This document shows positions 9,344 through 17,726 of a stretch of 45,245 nt of DNA, piece after piece; position 1 is the first letter of the stretch, and every line of letters begins with the position of its first letter. The notes beneath the pieces were generated by a model. The model searched no databases, had not been told where the DNA came from, and saw nothing but the letters and a program-made list of their open reading frames with translations. The stretch comes from Legionella rowbothamii (lineage in GTDB: Bacteria; Pseudomonadota; Gammaproteobacteria; Legionellales; Legionellaceae): contig NZ_CAAAIM010000013.1 in assembly GCF_900639985.1 (NCBI RefSeq), forward strand, positions 1 to 45,245, read 5' to 3'. The position numbers and the translations under genes are program-made.

Positions 9344-9471
9344 TAATGAAACATCCCACCCACTGAGTTGGCATTATTTCAATTTGCATGGGGAATATAA
9401 TTTTACTCAGGATATTGAAGAGCAGGATATGTTGTTCTATATGGACAAAGTATTAGCACTTGAGGTCGCTT
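9344..9471 (+). pseudogene. Tn3-family transposase C-terminal fragment
   Basis: The frame reads HPLSWHYFNLHGEYNF, then DIEEQDMLFYMDKVLALEVA and a stop. Tn3-family transposases end with a W-x-H-x-N-x-x-G-x-Y-x-F motif followed by a short helical tail, which this matches. Only about 40 codons remain. Confidence 0.6.
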
Positions 9472-9481
9472 AGCCATCTCA

Positions 9482-10058
9482 TTGCCTGCAACCTCGGTTT
9501 CTGGTAGCTATATAGATAAAGACATGAAAGTATCTCCCTTTGGAGGGAGCATTACTGGTCTTTTTTTACAGCCTGGTGCAAATAATCTTCAATATGCTGT
9601 CTACACTACTCCGTTGCCATTCTCTGCACCTAACTGGTATCCCCAAACAGTGAAACCAGGATATCGCGCATCTTTTGATTTAGAGTTGGATTACCATTTT
9701 ACTAATTGCGTTGATCAAATAGCATTAGACTGCATTTTAATAGCAACAGCAATGCATATTTTGCAGCAAATAAACCCAATACCTCCGTAGGTCCAACTTA
9801 TTATTTTGGCCCAGCAGAACAGTTCTTACTAAATACATCCGCAGGAAGTTCAGTTAAATTCATCGTCGATGATGTGAATCTTGTTGCAAAGCATCTAATA
9901 ACTGTTAGTAAACCCATTCAGGTAGAGCCATTCTTGGGAGTAGATATTGTTTATTTAAAAGAACACATCACGGATAATTATGCAGGCACCGATCCTGTAT
10001 ACGGCCCCTATACAGATAGCACCTATGTCGAGTCCCATTATACGGGATTTCTCTACCG
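9482..10058 (+). pseudogene. Legionella-type major outer membrane protein family, frameshifted and truncated
   Basis: The first frame reads SPFGGSITGLFLQPGANNLQ, NWYPQTVKPGYRASFDLELDYHF; after a frameshift near 9720 it continues YFAANKPNTSVGPTYYFG, SSVKFIVDDVNLVAKHLITV, QVEPFLGVDIVYLKEHITDN. This order matches the Legionella OMP family, a beta-barrel of about 300 residues found mainly in Legionella. The N-terminal signal sequence and the C-terminal strands are both missing. The right end runs into the IS91-type transposase relic, which probably truncated it. Confidence 0.75.
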
Positions 10059-10881
10059 CCCTGCCCGTGGCAGCACATTACCTTTACCATGCCCAAAGCC
10101 TTAAGTGATTTATTCCTGGTAAACCGACATCTACTGAATCAACTACCCACGCTTAGGGGAAAAATCCTCAATCAACTGGCTAAAAGCACGAGGACTCAAA
10201 CTCGGTATCTTCATGGCCTTACATACCTTTGGCAGAACCCTCAACTGGCATGTGCATCGTCACGTTTCTGTAACTCAGGGCGGATTAACAAACGACCTGC
10301 AATGGAAAAGCCTCTTTTTCAAAAAAAAAACTTGAGATGAGAAACTAAACCATGAGCGCCATGCTGTCTCAGCAATACGCCAAATACTGGCAAGTCCATT
10401 GCGCCAAACCCCACAAAAATCCCAAAAAAGACATCGAATACTTAGGTCGTTACATCAAACGACCAGCCATTACTAATTCTCGCCTCGTTCATTATAACGG
10501 AACCTCTCCGCTCTTTAAGTTTCTTAATCATCGCACCAAGCAAACTCAATACACCGAGCTACATCCTTTTGATTTTATTACCCGATTTATTCAGCACCTG
10601 CCTGAAAAAGGATTTCGACCCACTCGATACTTTGGATTTCTTGCCAATCGCTTACGCTCACAATTGCTGCCCATCGTCTCTACCCTTTTTCAGCACATAC
10701 CAACCCAAAACAACACTCCTGGGCTTTGCGGGTCAAACACCAATCGGGGAACAATCTTCTCGACTGCATCCTCTGTAAACACGCCATGCGACTGTCCTAC
10801 CTACTCTTTAAACTATCTTCCAGACAGATGATGAATTACACCACTCAAATCGCGCTTCCAAAACCCATTCGCATCAACTAA
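10059..10881 (+). pseudogene. IS91-family transposase, multiply frameshifted
   Basis: Pieces in order across frames: MPKALSDLFLVNRHLLNQL; LGIFMALHTFGRTLNWHVH then VSVTQGGLTNDLQWKSLFFK; a stop; YLGRYIKRPAITNSRLVHY; FITRFIQHLPEKGFRPTRYF, GFLANRLRSQLLP; and the zinc-finger-like tail LLDCILCKHAMRLS ending at 10881. The H-x-H-x-H motif (here HVHRH), the YLGRYIKRP and RYFGFLANR motifs are those of IS91/ISCR-type Y2 rolling-circle transposases. At least two frameshifts and an early stop inactivate it. Confidence 0.8.
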
Positions 10882-10917
10882 CGAGATTACTTCGTCTTTT
10901 TTTCAAAAATGGGTGTT

Positions 10918-11476
10918 ATTACAGGATTGGGGCAAATGCGAATTACAACCCTAAAATAGCCTATAAATTAACCAAAAAGATATGAATCAAAAAAATTATA
11001 TTTTATAAACTCGACCAGTAAAATGACTCATAGTTCCCATTCTATAATGGTGTAAATCCTTTCAACTTACGTCAAAACTAATCGCATAAGCATGATATCA
11101 ATACTCGGTGCCCGCTTGTATTATTATTTCGCAATCCAATAGAACATAATCAAACACCGCGTGACGTTTGTTCCGCACAAATAAAGGTCAATATTAATTA
11201 ATATAATTCATTGTTTTTTATACGATTAGATTTTAGGTTAATAATGTATAGTAAAAATACTAATTACTCGATGAGTTAGTTCTATTTTAATCGCATAATG
11301 CTTCTTATACGATTAGTTTTGACGTAAGTTGAAAGGATTTACATCATATAGAATATGGGCTGATAGCCATAAACCAGTATGATTTTACGTGAGATAAATT
11401 TTTTTATTTAGCCAAATTTGGTTGAATTATAGGCTATTTAATGACTTGTAATTCGCATTTACCCCAATCCTGTAAT
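10918..11476. repeat. Large palindrome: two ~173-bp inverted arms around a ~213-bp spacer
   Basis: The left arm (10918-11090) begins ATTACAGGATTGGGGCAAAT and ends CGTCAAAACTAATCGCATAAG. The right arm (11304-11476) is its imperfect reverse complement, opening CTTATACGATTAGTTTTGAC and closing ACCCCAATCCTGTAAT. Outer (~30 bp) and inner (~35 bp, including GTAAATCCTTTCAACTTACG) segments are nearly perfect, the middle diverges. The arms are equal in length. The spacer repeats the CGATTAG/AATCGCATAA motif. No coding frame is seen, so it resembles a non-autonomous, MITE-like element or a paired-end relic. Confidence 0.75.
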
Positions 11477-11486
11477 TAAACCCGAC

Positions 11487-11821
11487 GTTGTGTTCACCGT
11501 ACATTAAATAGGGGTGAAGCATTTCATCAGCTACGTTCAGCCATACTCAAAATCAGTGGCAAGCAATTGTTAGGAAAACTGACAAAATGCTAGAAATTAA
11601 TAATCAGTATAATAAAATCTTGGTTTGTTGCATGATCTATTACAACACAGCCTTATCCTGATCTTTTAGATCACGCCAAACAACGTGGTGACGAGGCGTT
11701 ATGCAATGAAATTAAACGATTATCACCAGTCGCTTGGCAACATTTTGATATGCTTGGGGTTGGGAAATTACTGTTAGACGATGAAACCATCAATGCTGGC
11801 TCTATAAGCCTTGCTGCATAA
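11487..11821 (+). pseudogene. Tn3-family transposase C-terminal region, frameshifted
   Basis: Reads HRTLNRGEAFHQLRSAILKI then ISGKQLLGKL, a break, CCMIYYNTAL, then DHAKQRGDEALCNEIKRLSP and VAWQHFDMLG, ending in a stop at 11819-11821. This is the Tn3 transposase C-terminal order (R-x-G-E-x-x-H-x-L-R, I-x-Y-Y-N, L-S-P-V-A-W-x-H). It is a second, distinct Tn3 relic. Confidence 0.7.
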
Positions 11822-11899
11822 GGGTTATAGAGGGTCGTTCTGATAAACCAGCGCTATATGGAATTAACCCCAAGATAAAACGAACCGTAATAGATAAAT

Positions 11900-11926
11900 T
11901 GACGGTGCCCTTCAACCTTCTTAAAG
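11900..11926. repeat. Solo IS6-type (group 2) end
   Basis: AGATAAATTGACGGTGCCC matches the inner terminal sequence of the group 2 elements (compare 27867-27885, ending TTAAATTGACGATGCC). No transposase is attached. Confidence 0.45.
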
Positions 11927-12042
11927 AAGTGGCACACCCTACATAACATTCCCCAATCCTATTGAATGATGCTGACAAAAACTGTCATGACTCTGTTTTA
12001 TATTCTCCAATGAATTTAACGAAATAAAAAACAGGATAAATC

Positions 12043-12411
12043 ATGACATTCGACCCCAATTTAGTTCTATTTTATGTGAGCAATATAGAAAACAGTACTC
12101 ATTTTTACTCAGAATTGCTCAATGCTCAGCCTATCCACACTCAGCCTGATTACGCCATGTTTCTATTAAAATCCGGTTTGCGATTGGGATTATGGTTTCA
12201 AAATTCTGCGTTACCTGCACCAACTGCATTGGGTGGCGGTAGCGAACTCGCTATTGTGGTTCCCGATGAGCAAGCTGTTGATGAACTTTTTAGAAATTAT
12301 CAAACTAAGAACTTTAAAATGATACAAGAACCAACACCGATGGAGTTTGGTTACACGTTTGTAACCTGCGACCCAGATGGTCATCGAATTCGCTTTTTTT
12401 CCCAGACCTGA
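12043..12411 (+). CDS. VOC-family (glyoxalase/bleomycin-resistance fold) protein
   Basis: A 122-residue intact protein. It begins LVLFYVSNIENSTHFYSELL, the first beta-alpha-beta module of the vicinal-oxygen-chelate fold, and ends FGYTFVTCDPDGHRIRFF, the usual final strand with D-P-D-G-H. VOC proteins bind a metal and act as isomerases, dioxygenases or drug-binding proteins; the exact activity cannot be given. AGGA precedes the ATG by eight bases. It is the only intact gene between 9.3 and 13.3 kb, surrounded by transposon relics, so it may be transposon cargo. Confidence 0.85.
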   Translation: MTFDPNLVLFYVSNIENSTHFYSELLNAQPIHTQPDYAMFLLKSGLRLGLWFQNSALPAPTALGGGSELAIVVPDEQAVDELFRNYQTKNFKMIQEPTPMEFGYTFVTCDPDGHRIRFFSQT

Positions 12412-12548
12412 TCATGAACCAAAACTGGCTGGCTGTCGCCTGCGCGTCCCAACGTACGGATTGGAGTGGAAGGAGGCTTTATGCAAGTTTGTCACGGGAA
12501 ACTTGCATCTCTAAGGGGGTTTATCCAGATAACACTGGTTCGGGTCCT

Positions 12549-12580
12549 GTGGAAGACCCCCCAAAAGTGTTCGTTCTGGG
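12549..12580. repeat. Tn3-type terminal inverted repeat (second copy)
   Basis: CCCCAAAAGTGTTCGTTCTG matches the repeat at 5394-5425. It sits immediately beyond the stop codon of the minus-strand Tn3 transposase tail at 12581, the expected place for the transposon end. Confidence 0.55.
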
Positions 12581-12712
12581 TTAGGCAGCCTTCCAGAAGT
12601 ACCGTTTTAAATGCTTTTCAAGCTCGCTAACCATAGCATTCACATCAATATCGCCATTGCTCTTTTTAAAATTGTACTTACCAGTGAATGCAATGTGTGA
12701 CCAGGCAATCGG
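12581..12712 (-). pseudogene. Tn3-family transposase C-terminal fragment (minus strand)
   Basis: Minus strand reads SPIAWSHIAFTGKYNFKKSN, then GDIDVNAMVSELEKHLKRYF, WKAA and a stop. The S-P-x-A-W-x-H ... G-x-Y-x-F motif is the Tn3 transposase C-terminus. Only the last 43 codons survive. Its downstream terminal repeat is preserved at 12549-12580. Confidence 0.7.
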
Positions 12713-12715
12713 TGA

Positions 12716-12880
12716 AATCCACTAGTCGCTGGCACCTCGATGAAACCTATATCAAGATAAAGGGTGAATGGAAATACGATGGATTTTTACCTTTCCCACC
12801 GCAGGAATGCGAAGGCTGCGAAACGCTCCCTGAAGAAGCTAATCAAATCTAACCCAACCTGTGATGTCAGTGTGAGCGAT
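12716..12880 (+). mobile_element. IS6-type (group 1) internal fragment
   Basis: SRWHLDETYIKIKGEWKY, a deletion, then in another frame MDFYLSHRRNAKAAKRSLKK and LIKSNPTCDVSVS. These match the transposase of the element at 21689-22519 with its short LYRAMDEQGN segment lost. Both ends of the element are absent. Confidence 0.75.
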
Positions 12881-12969
12881 TTAAAAAGCGTAAAGCATCT
12901 GGCTCTTTTGGCATTAAAATTGATCGGAATAAAAAAATCCATATGGAGCATAGTGATATAGATGATTAA
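12877..12969 (+). pseudogene. Basic-tailed protein fragment of unknown origin
   Basis: Directly after the IS fragment a frame reads RFKKRKASGSFGIKIDRNKK then IHMEHSDIDD and a stop. It has no start and is not part of the IS. The KKRK cluster near a C-terminus resembles the basic tails of the proteins at 7281-9296 and 17719-21450, which suggests a lost effector gene. This is a weak call. Confidence 0.3.
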
Positions 12970-13352
12970 GTAAACAATTTAGCACTTTAGAAATTAGCAG
13001 CCTTTTTTTAACTATGGATGCTAACTCTGTTTGCAATAAAAACGTACGAGAAAAAATTTATATTATTCGTTTGACGTGCTTGTGTGCAGCTACAATACAC
13101 CTCAGAATCCAATAAAGGACTCAAGGTCGACATCCTGTCGATTGAGCTGCACCAAACGAGTTTCATTATAGAAAAACCATTAGAATTAGCCATAAGTAAG
13201 CTACTTAATGAGATGTAAGATATTTCTTATTTTATAGGACTGTAGGCACTAACCCCCTCTTTTGGGCAACATCCGCGTCCCTTTTTGCTTACTCATATCC
13301 AAAGTGAAGTGATACGAACGCTACTCATCTCCTCATTTGAAAGTACAAACCA
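12970..13352. other. Intergenic stretch, nothing recognised
   Basis: About 380 bases between the fragment above and the Ku relic. A 61-codon minus-strand frame is present but shows no known motif. No promoter, RNA or repeat was identified. Confidence 0.35.
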
Positions 13353-14030
13353 ATGGCAATACTTCTTATTGTTTTGAACAGTCTAGAATTAAGTAACCAT
13401 CCATCCGTAGAAGAAAACAATGAACTCAGATTCCATCTTCTAGACTCAAAAACTAAATCTCGCGTTCGCTATCAACGAGTCAGCGAAGAGACAGAGAAGG
13501 AAGTACCTTGGAATGATATTGTTAAAGGATGGGAGTATGAAAAAGGAAGCTATATTATAGTAATTGAGAAGGTACTAGAAAAAGCAAGCCCCGACTTATT
13601 TAAGCTCATTGATATCGAGGAATTTGTAGACCTCAACCAAATAGACAGCCTTTACTATTCTAAACCCTATTATTTGCAACCCGAAAGTAAAAATAAAAAA
13701 GCCTATGTTTTATTGCGTGAAGCCTTGAAGAAATCGAATAAAGTGGGGGTTGCAACGGTCATTATCCGAACCAAAGAATCGTTGAGCCTTATCATTCCTC
13801 ACGAACATGCTCTATTACTTTACCTTACCCATTTTGCTGATGAAATTAGCGAAGAAGATGAACTTAATGTGCTTAAGGAAGAGATTAAAACATACAAGAT
13901 ATAACGGATAAAGAAATTAAAATGGCCCAAACCTTGATTAACTACATGAGCCATCCATGGAAGCCAGAAAAATACCAGAATGAGTTCCGAGAAACTATGG
14001 AAAAATGGCTGGAGAACGAAACGGATAAGC
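13353..14030 (+). pseudogene. ku: Ku-type DNA end-binding protein, damaged at both ends and frameshifted
   Basis: The body matches bacterial Ku: ELRFHLLDSKTKSRVRYQRV, then KEVPWNDIVKGWEYEKGSYI, the VDLNQIDSLYYSKPYYLQP strand set, KAYVLLREAL and AVATVIIRTKESL-like residues. Ku normally starts with a conserved S-I-W-x-G-x-I-S-F-G segment; here unrelated residues precede ELRFHLLD. A frameshift near 13895 moves the C-terminal helices (DITDKEIKMAQTLINYM, WKPEKYQNEFRETMEKWL) to another frame, which then runs into an IS6-type end at 14029. Ku acts with LigD in bacterial end joining; no ligD is seen. Probably non-functional. Confidence 0.85.
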
Positions 14031-14345
14031 TAGGGCACCGTCAACTAAACTTTTGCGCTAGACTGTATTATTTAGAGGCAGAGCGAGCCTCCTCGACTAA
14101 ATTTTGAGCTACACTGAAGTTTAGTTACCGAATGAAAAAATGCTATCAAAGAAGCCAAAAAGATACTGCTATCTTGTAGAGATTATCAGCATGGGGATGT
14201 GAAGTTATCACCGATGTGATGACAGCTCCCTTGGCATAATCCTTGATACAGTTGCATGAGCACTTATTTAGGAACCAGCAGCTATTCTATCAGCTGGCTG
14301 GTTCGTGTTTTGTACTAATTCCTGCAAGCAGGAGATTATTACTGT
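14029..14345. repeat. Direct repeat copy 1, beginning with an IS6-type end
   Basis: GCTAGGGCACCGTCAACTAA followed by the group 2 IS end and ~270 further bases recurs at 17406-17726 with about 90 percent identity by eye. The repeat includes a hairpin (AACCAGC ... GCTGGTT, about 14275-14306). On the minus strand it runs on into a tail encoding KRKREEDF, like the C-terminus of the protein at 17719-21450. The two copies bracket the 3.4-kb block holding the coiled-coil gene. Confidence 0.75.
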
Positions 14346-14560
14346 CGGATTATTTTTCGGGGGGGCAAAATCTTCTTCGCGCTTTCTCTTAGACGATGCC
14401 ACAAACATTGCTAGCTAGTGGGGATACCCAATTTAATGCTAATAGGAGTTTTCCAATGGGTGTACGATGTGTACGCAAAATCACTAATTAAAATAATAAA
14501 ATAAATTGCTGCCTCCCATGGACTTGACCGTGGGAGGAACTATATAGCTCGCTACTTATT
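14346..14560. other. Remnant tail with KRKREEDF coding and downstream spacer
   Basis: Minus strand from about 14410 to 14270 is open as MFVASSKRKREEDFAPPKNN and onward. It aligns with the basic tail of the 17719-21450 protein and is most likely a scrap of a second copy of that gene's 3' end. The remainder is the downstream region of the coiled-coil gene. Confidence 0.4.
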
Positions 14561-16330
14561 TTAGAACCTAACGTTAAAATTGAAAGCTTCTTGATGGTCC
14601 TTTGTGTGGCGGCGATTTTTATTGTGTGAGCCTATCCGAAATAAATTCTCTAGCCGATCAATCTCTTCGGTTTCTTGAATAATTTGCTTCTCTAATTCTT
14701 CGATTGAATCAGCAAACATAGAATCTATTTTTTTCTTTTCATTCTCTAATCTAGACACCAGACCGTTTATTTTCTTCTTTGTTTTTGTCTGAACTTTTGC
14801 ACGAGCAATTTGGACTAGGGAGTCAAACATTGGTTTTTTTTCCAGTTTCTTAATACGCTGAAGATTTTCACTCACTAATTTGTTAATTTGCGAACAGATT
14901 TTCTTGGGGCAATTAGCTTGGTTACTCTGTTGTAATATAATTTGATTAAGCCTTCTTAAAAACGCAGTATTCTCAATGGTTTTTGCACTATGTTTTTCTA
15001 ATACCCTCCAGAATACATGGTTTTCTTGTTGGAGAAGGAGGGTTGCCGCATAGGGTAATTGATTGGCATCTCTATCAAGCAATAATAAAGGATTATGCTT
15101 AATGATCACCTCAAATAAATTAGTAGTCTTATTACTCGCATTTTTAAAACAGTAATCTAAAAAGGATTTATACTCCTGCTTTGAAACAGTAAAATTACTA
15201 AAATCTGAAGGAAGAATGCGCTCTTCAAGTAAACAATCCAACAACAAGGGTCTTTGCGTTAAAGCAAGATTAATAATGCTTTTAGAGACATTATTATGAA
15301 ATACATTTAACTGACGAACCGCTGTAAACTCGTTACGTAATAACACTCTTTCTAGTAGTTTATGACCTGCTGATTCAACTTGTTTGGTGAGTGATTGAAG
15401 TTGCTTGATCTCTTCATAGGAAGTTTTGTAAGTATGTAAATAGAGTTGCAGTGTTAAAATTTCTCTATAAAGTTCCGGTAAAGCATTTATTAATTCTTGA
15501 TCGATTACAGGTAGTTTTTCAAAAGCCTGTTGTAATTTTGTAAGTTCGTGAGGAAAAGTAAGCTTTTTCTGCGGGACTTTGCTTTTTTTCTGGGCTGATG
15601 CCGAGAAAAACCTGATGATATCATCTGGTTCGTGTGGAGGCTCTTCGTTGACTGGTATTTCCAAATCATCCTCGGTTTGAACGTTATTACTAATTGAATC
15701 CATGATATCTTTTAAAAGTTGTCCTGTTCTTTTTAAAGGATGTGGATCATTAACGTAGAGCATTTGTTCTTCCAATTTCTTAATTTGTCCATCTAAAGAG
15801 TCTAAATAGGCTTCTTTATTTTGTTGAAAATCAATTGATAATGCCGTGGAGTAAGCATCACATTGCTCATACTCTTTTTTAAGTTTGGCAATTAACTGTT
15901 TCTGGGAGTTACGCACTGAACTAACCCAGTCTCGAACATATAGATTAGCAATATGTTTAAATTCCACTTCAAGGTCGTCGGAATTTATAATCTCGTATTG
16001 CTCACCCACTTTCTTTGAGAGTAGGGGCTTAACGATTAATGCGTCATTGGATGAATAATAAGCATGGAGACAATATTCATGATGTTGCTCATCTGTGAAA
16101 TAAGCGGTGTAATGATACTGACTATCCGAATTTATGCCAAATTCATGATCCTTATAGGCGCTAATATGATGCGCAGAAAGTTTATACTTCCCAACTTGGA
16201 TGTCCTGGGTAACCCCTAATTCAAAAATATAAAAATCTTTATTCTTCTTCTGAACCACATTTACTACATTAGAGATAGTCGTAAAGTTTAACCCTGCTTC
16301 GATCACTCGATAAAGACTATTTGTGTGCAA
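14561..16330 (-). CDS. Large coiled-coil protein of unknown function (putative effector)
   Basis: 589 residues if translation starts at the TTG at 16330. That start is chosen because GGAGG lies six bases before it and no in-frame ATG occurs for over 180 codons. The N-terminal ~140 residues are mixed alpha/beta (FYIFELGVTQDIQVGKYKL, YHYTAYFTDEQHHEYCLHAY). Residues ~150-300 and the last ~120 are strongly charged and coiled-coil-like (IKKLEEQMLYV, RLENEKKKIDSMFADSIEEL). A middle helical part (LLDCLLEERILPSDF) may be repeat-like. No catalytic motif is recognised. The upstream region is cut by an IS6-type end at 16437-16465, so the native promoter may be lost. Hydrophilic composition and company fit a Dot/Icm effector; that is inference. 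Confidence 0.7.
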   Translation of the reverse strand: MHTNSLYRVIEAGLNFTTISNVVNVVQKKNKDFYIFELGVTQDIQVGKYKLSAHHISAYKDHEFGINSDSQYHYTAYFTDEQHHEYCLHAYYSSNDALIVKPLLSKKVGEQYEIINSDDLEVEFKHIANLYVRDWVSSVRNSQKQLIAKLKKEYEQCDAYSTALSIDFQQNKEAYLDSLDGQIKKLEEQMLYVNDPHPLKRTGQLLKDIMDSISNNVQTEDDLEIPVNEEPPHEPDDIIRFFSASAQKKSKVPQKKLTFPHELTKLQQAFEKLPVIDQELINALPELYREILTLQLYLHTYKTSYEEIKQLQSLTKQVESAGHKLLERVLLRNEFTAVRQLNVFHNNVSKSIINLALTQRPLLLDCLLEERILPSDFSNFTVSKQEYKSFLDYCFKNASNKTTNLFEVIIKHNPLLLLDRDANQLPYAATLLLQQENHVFWRVLEKHSAKTIENTAFLRRLNQIILQQSNQANCPKKICSQINKLVSENLQRIKKLEKKPMFDSLVQIARAKVQTKTKKKINGLVSRLENEKKKIDSMFADSIEELEKQIIQETEEIDRLENLFRIGSHNKNRRHTKDHQEAFNFNVRF

Positions 16331-16436
16331 AATGAACCTCCGTAAACTATATGAGCTAATAATTATACCGCCAGCCCATATTGTAATCAATTGGATTTAT
16401 AGGCTACTATAAAGGATGATTCCAGAGCATTAATTT

Positions 16437-16466
16437 TAGCACTAAGTTAACTTGACGATGCCCTAT
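16437..16466. repeat. Solo IS6-type (group 2) end
   Basis: AGCACTAAGTTAACTTGACG followed by ATGCCC matches the group 2 element end. It lies about 110 bases upstream of the coiled-coil gene start, with no transposase attached. Confidence 0.5.
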
Positions 16467-16474
16467 AGCCTACT

Positions 16475-16702
16475 GTGTCTAAGTCAAATTGGTATGGGCT
16501 GAGTCACCCAGTTCGTTTGCTCAGTCTAAAAAATAGTGCAGCAATTATTTCAGAATCATTCGAAACGATTTATTGTGGTTGTATTTATCAAGGTAAAACC
16601 GTGACTCTGGATTCGGGTGGTATGAGCGAGGCCAAGGAAAAAAAGCGGGTTAATCGTATCGAAATCGAGCATATGTTAAGGCGCTTTGGCAACAGGTTAT
16701 AA
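16475..16702 (+). CDS. Hypothetical short protein
   Basis: A 75-codon open frame with LSHPVRLLSLKNSAAIISES and a charged tail EAKEKKRVNRIEIEHMLRRF. No family recognised and no clear ribosome binding site. It lies between a solo IS end and an IS fragment, so it may be a gene tail rather than a gene. Confidence 0.3.
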   Translation: MSKSNWYGLSHPVRLLSLKNSAAIISESFETIYCGCIYQGKTVTLDSGGMSEAKEKKRVNRIEIEHMLRRFGNRL

Positions 16703-16756
16703 AATTCAGCCTTGTTCTGACTTTTTAAAGAATGTGAGCGAAGCTATATGCGGGCC

Positions 16757-16907
16757 CCCTGATTTTACCGTAATCTTTATAAGAGGATCATGGATGTATG
16801 GTACCCGAACTGAAGTATCATTCATTAATGAGCAGTTTGGTCTATACGGCTGAGATCTGCCCAAAATACAAGTTTTTTTGAATCAATGCTTTTTTTGCAA
16901 CAGAGCC
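16757..16907 (+). mobile_element. IS6-type (group 1) right-end fragment
   Basis: WMYGTRTEVSFINEQFGLYG and a stop match the transposase C-terminus of the 21689-22519 element (WMYGNRTAVSFINEQFGIYS). The terminal repeat TTTTTTGCAACAGAGCC ends at 16907. The rest of the element is gone. Confidence 0.8.
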
Positions 16908-17405
16908 CAATGGAGTATGGTGGGGAGCCCATTCACGCGGAACAATTAAAAAATGCCTGGCACCTTTTTTTAAAAACATACCATTTAGAGCACATCATCA
17001 TTGCAATACTAGGCTTACGCGCCTGCCTATTTATTGGCCACACCCTATTAAAGTGATTTGAACGAACTTATGGAAAGGTACCTTTCAAAAATGGTGGAGC
17101 AATGAAAAGAAGCAAAACTCCGAGGAGAATTTGGTTTTAGAAGAGCGAATAGCGCGAAAAATAGCGCGTATTTTTTTACGCGCAGCGGAAGCGAGGCGTA
17201 AAAGCAAAATGATTTCGCGCTTATAATTCCACCTTAATGATTCAATCATCCCAAAAGAAATTGAAGGTAGTTAATAGACAAACTCTTAATTCGAACTCGA
17301 CGCCCTTTGAGAACAAAGAACTACCCGCTTTCGAACTCTACCACTATGACCGGTTATCTATTTTGCTCTCTGCATTAAATAACCAGACCGCAATCTTGAT
17401 TTCTG
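16908..17405 (+). other. Gap with two possible short coding relics
   Basis: 16910-17056 is open for 48 codons (MEYGGEPIHAEQLKNAWHLF, then a hydrophobic IIIAILGLRACLFIGHTLL). 17237-17410 is open for 57 codons (MIQSSQKKLKVVNRQTLNSN onward) and ends in the IS end of the second direct repeat, so it looks like the N-terminus of a truncated gene. Neither was recognised. A short AT/GC-mixed inverted motif (GCGCG around 17140-17170) is also present. Confidence 0.3.
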
Positions 17406-17726
17406 GCTAGGGCACCGTCAACTAAACTATTGCGCTAGACTGTATTTTATTTAGAGGCAGAGCGAGCCTCCTCAACTAAATTTTGAGCTCACTGAAGTTT
17501 AGTTACCGAATGAAAAAATGCTATCAAAGAAGCCGAAAAGATACTGCTATCCTGGAGAGATTATAAGCATTGTGGGGTGTGGAGTGATCACCAATGTGAT
17601 GACAGCTGCCTTGGCATAATCCTTGTTGCAGTTGCATGAGCACTTATTTAGGAACCAGCAGCTATTCTATTAGCTGGCTGGTTCGTGTTTTGTACTAATT
17701 CCTGCAAGCAGGAGATTATTACCGTC
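17406..17726. repeat. Direct repeat copy 2, beginning with an IS6-type end
   Basis: Matches copy 1 (14029-14345) from GCTAGGGCACCGTCAACTAA to the stop region of the large protein gene. It contains the IS6-type end, ~200 bases of shared non-coding DNA and the hairpin at 17653-17683. Confidence 0.75.
17653..17683 (-). terminator. Hairpin downstream of the 1243-residue gene
   Basis: AACCAGCAGCTA pairs with TAGCT-G-GCTGGTT around a short loop, about 35 bases beyond the stop codon on the minus strand. No strong U-tract follows, so termination is likely but not certain. Confidence 0.45.

Noticed and set aside
16908..17405. tRNA or small RNA gene in the hairpin-rich stretch.
   Set aside because: No cloverleaf could be drawn and the pairing is short.
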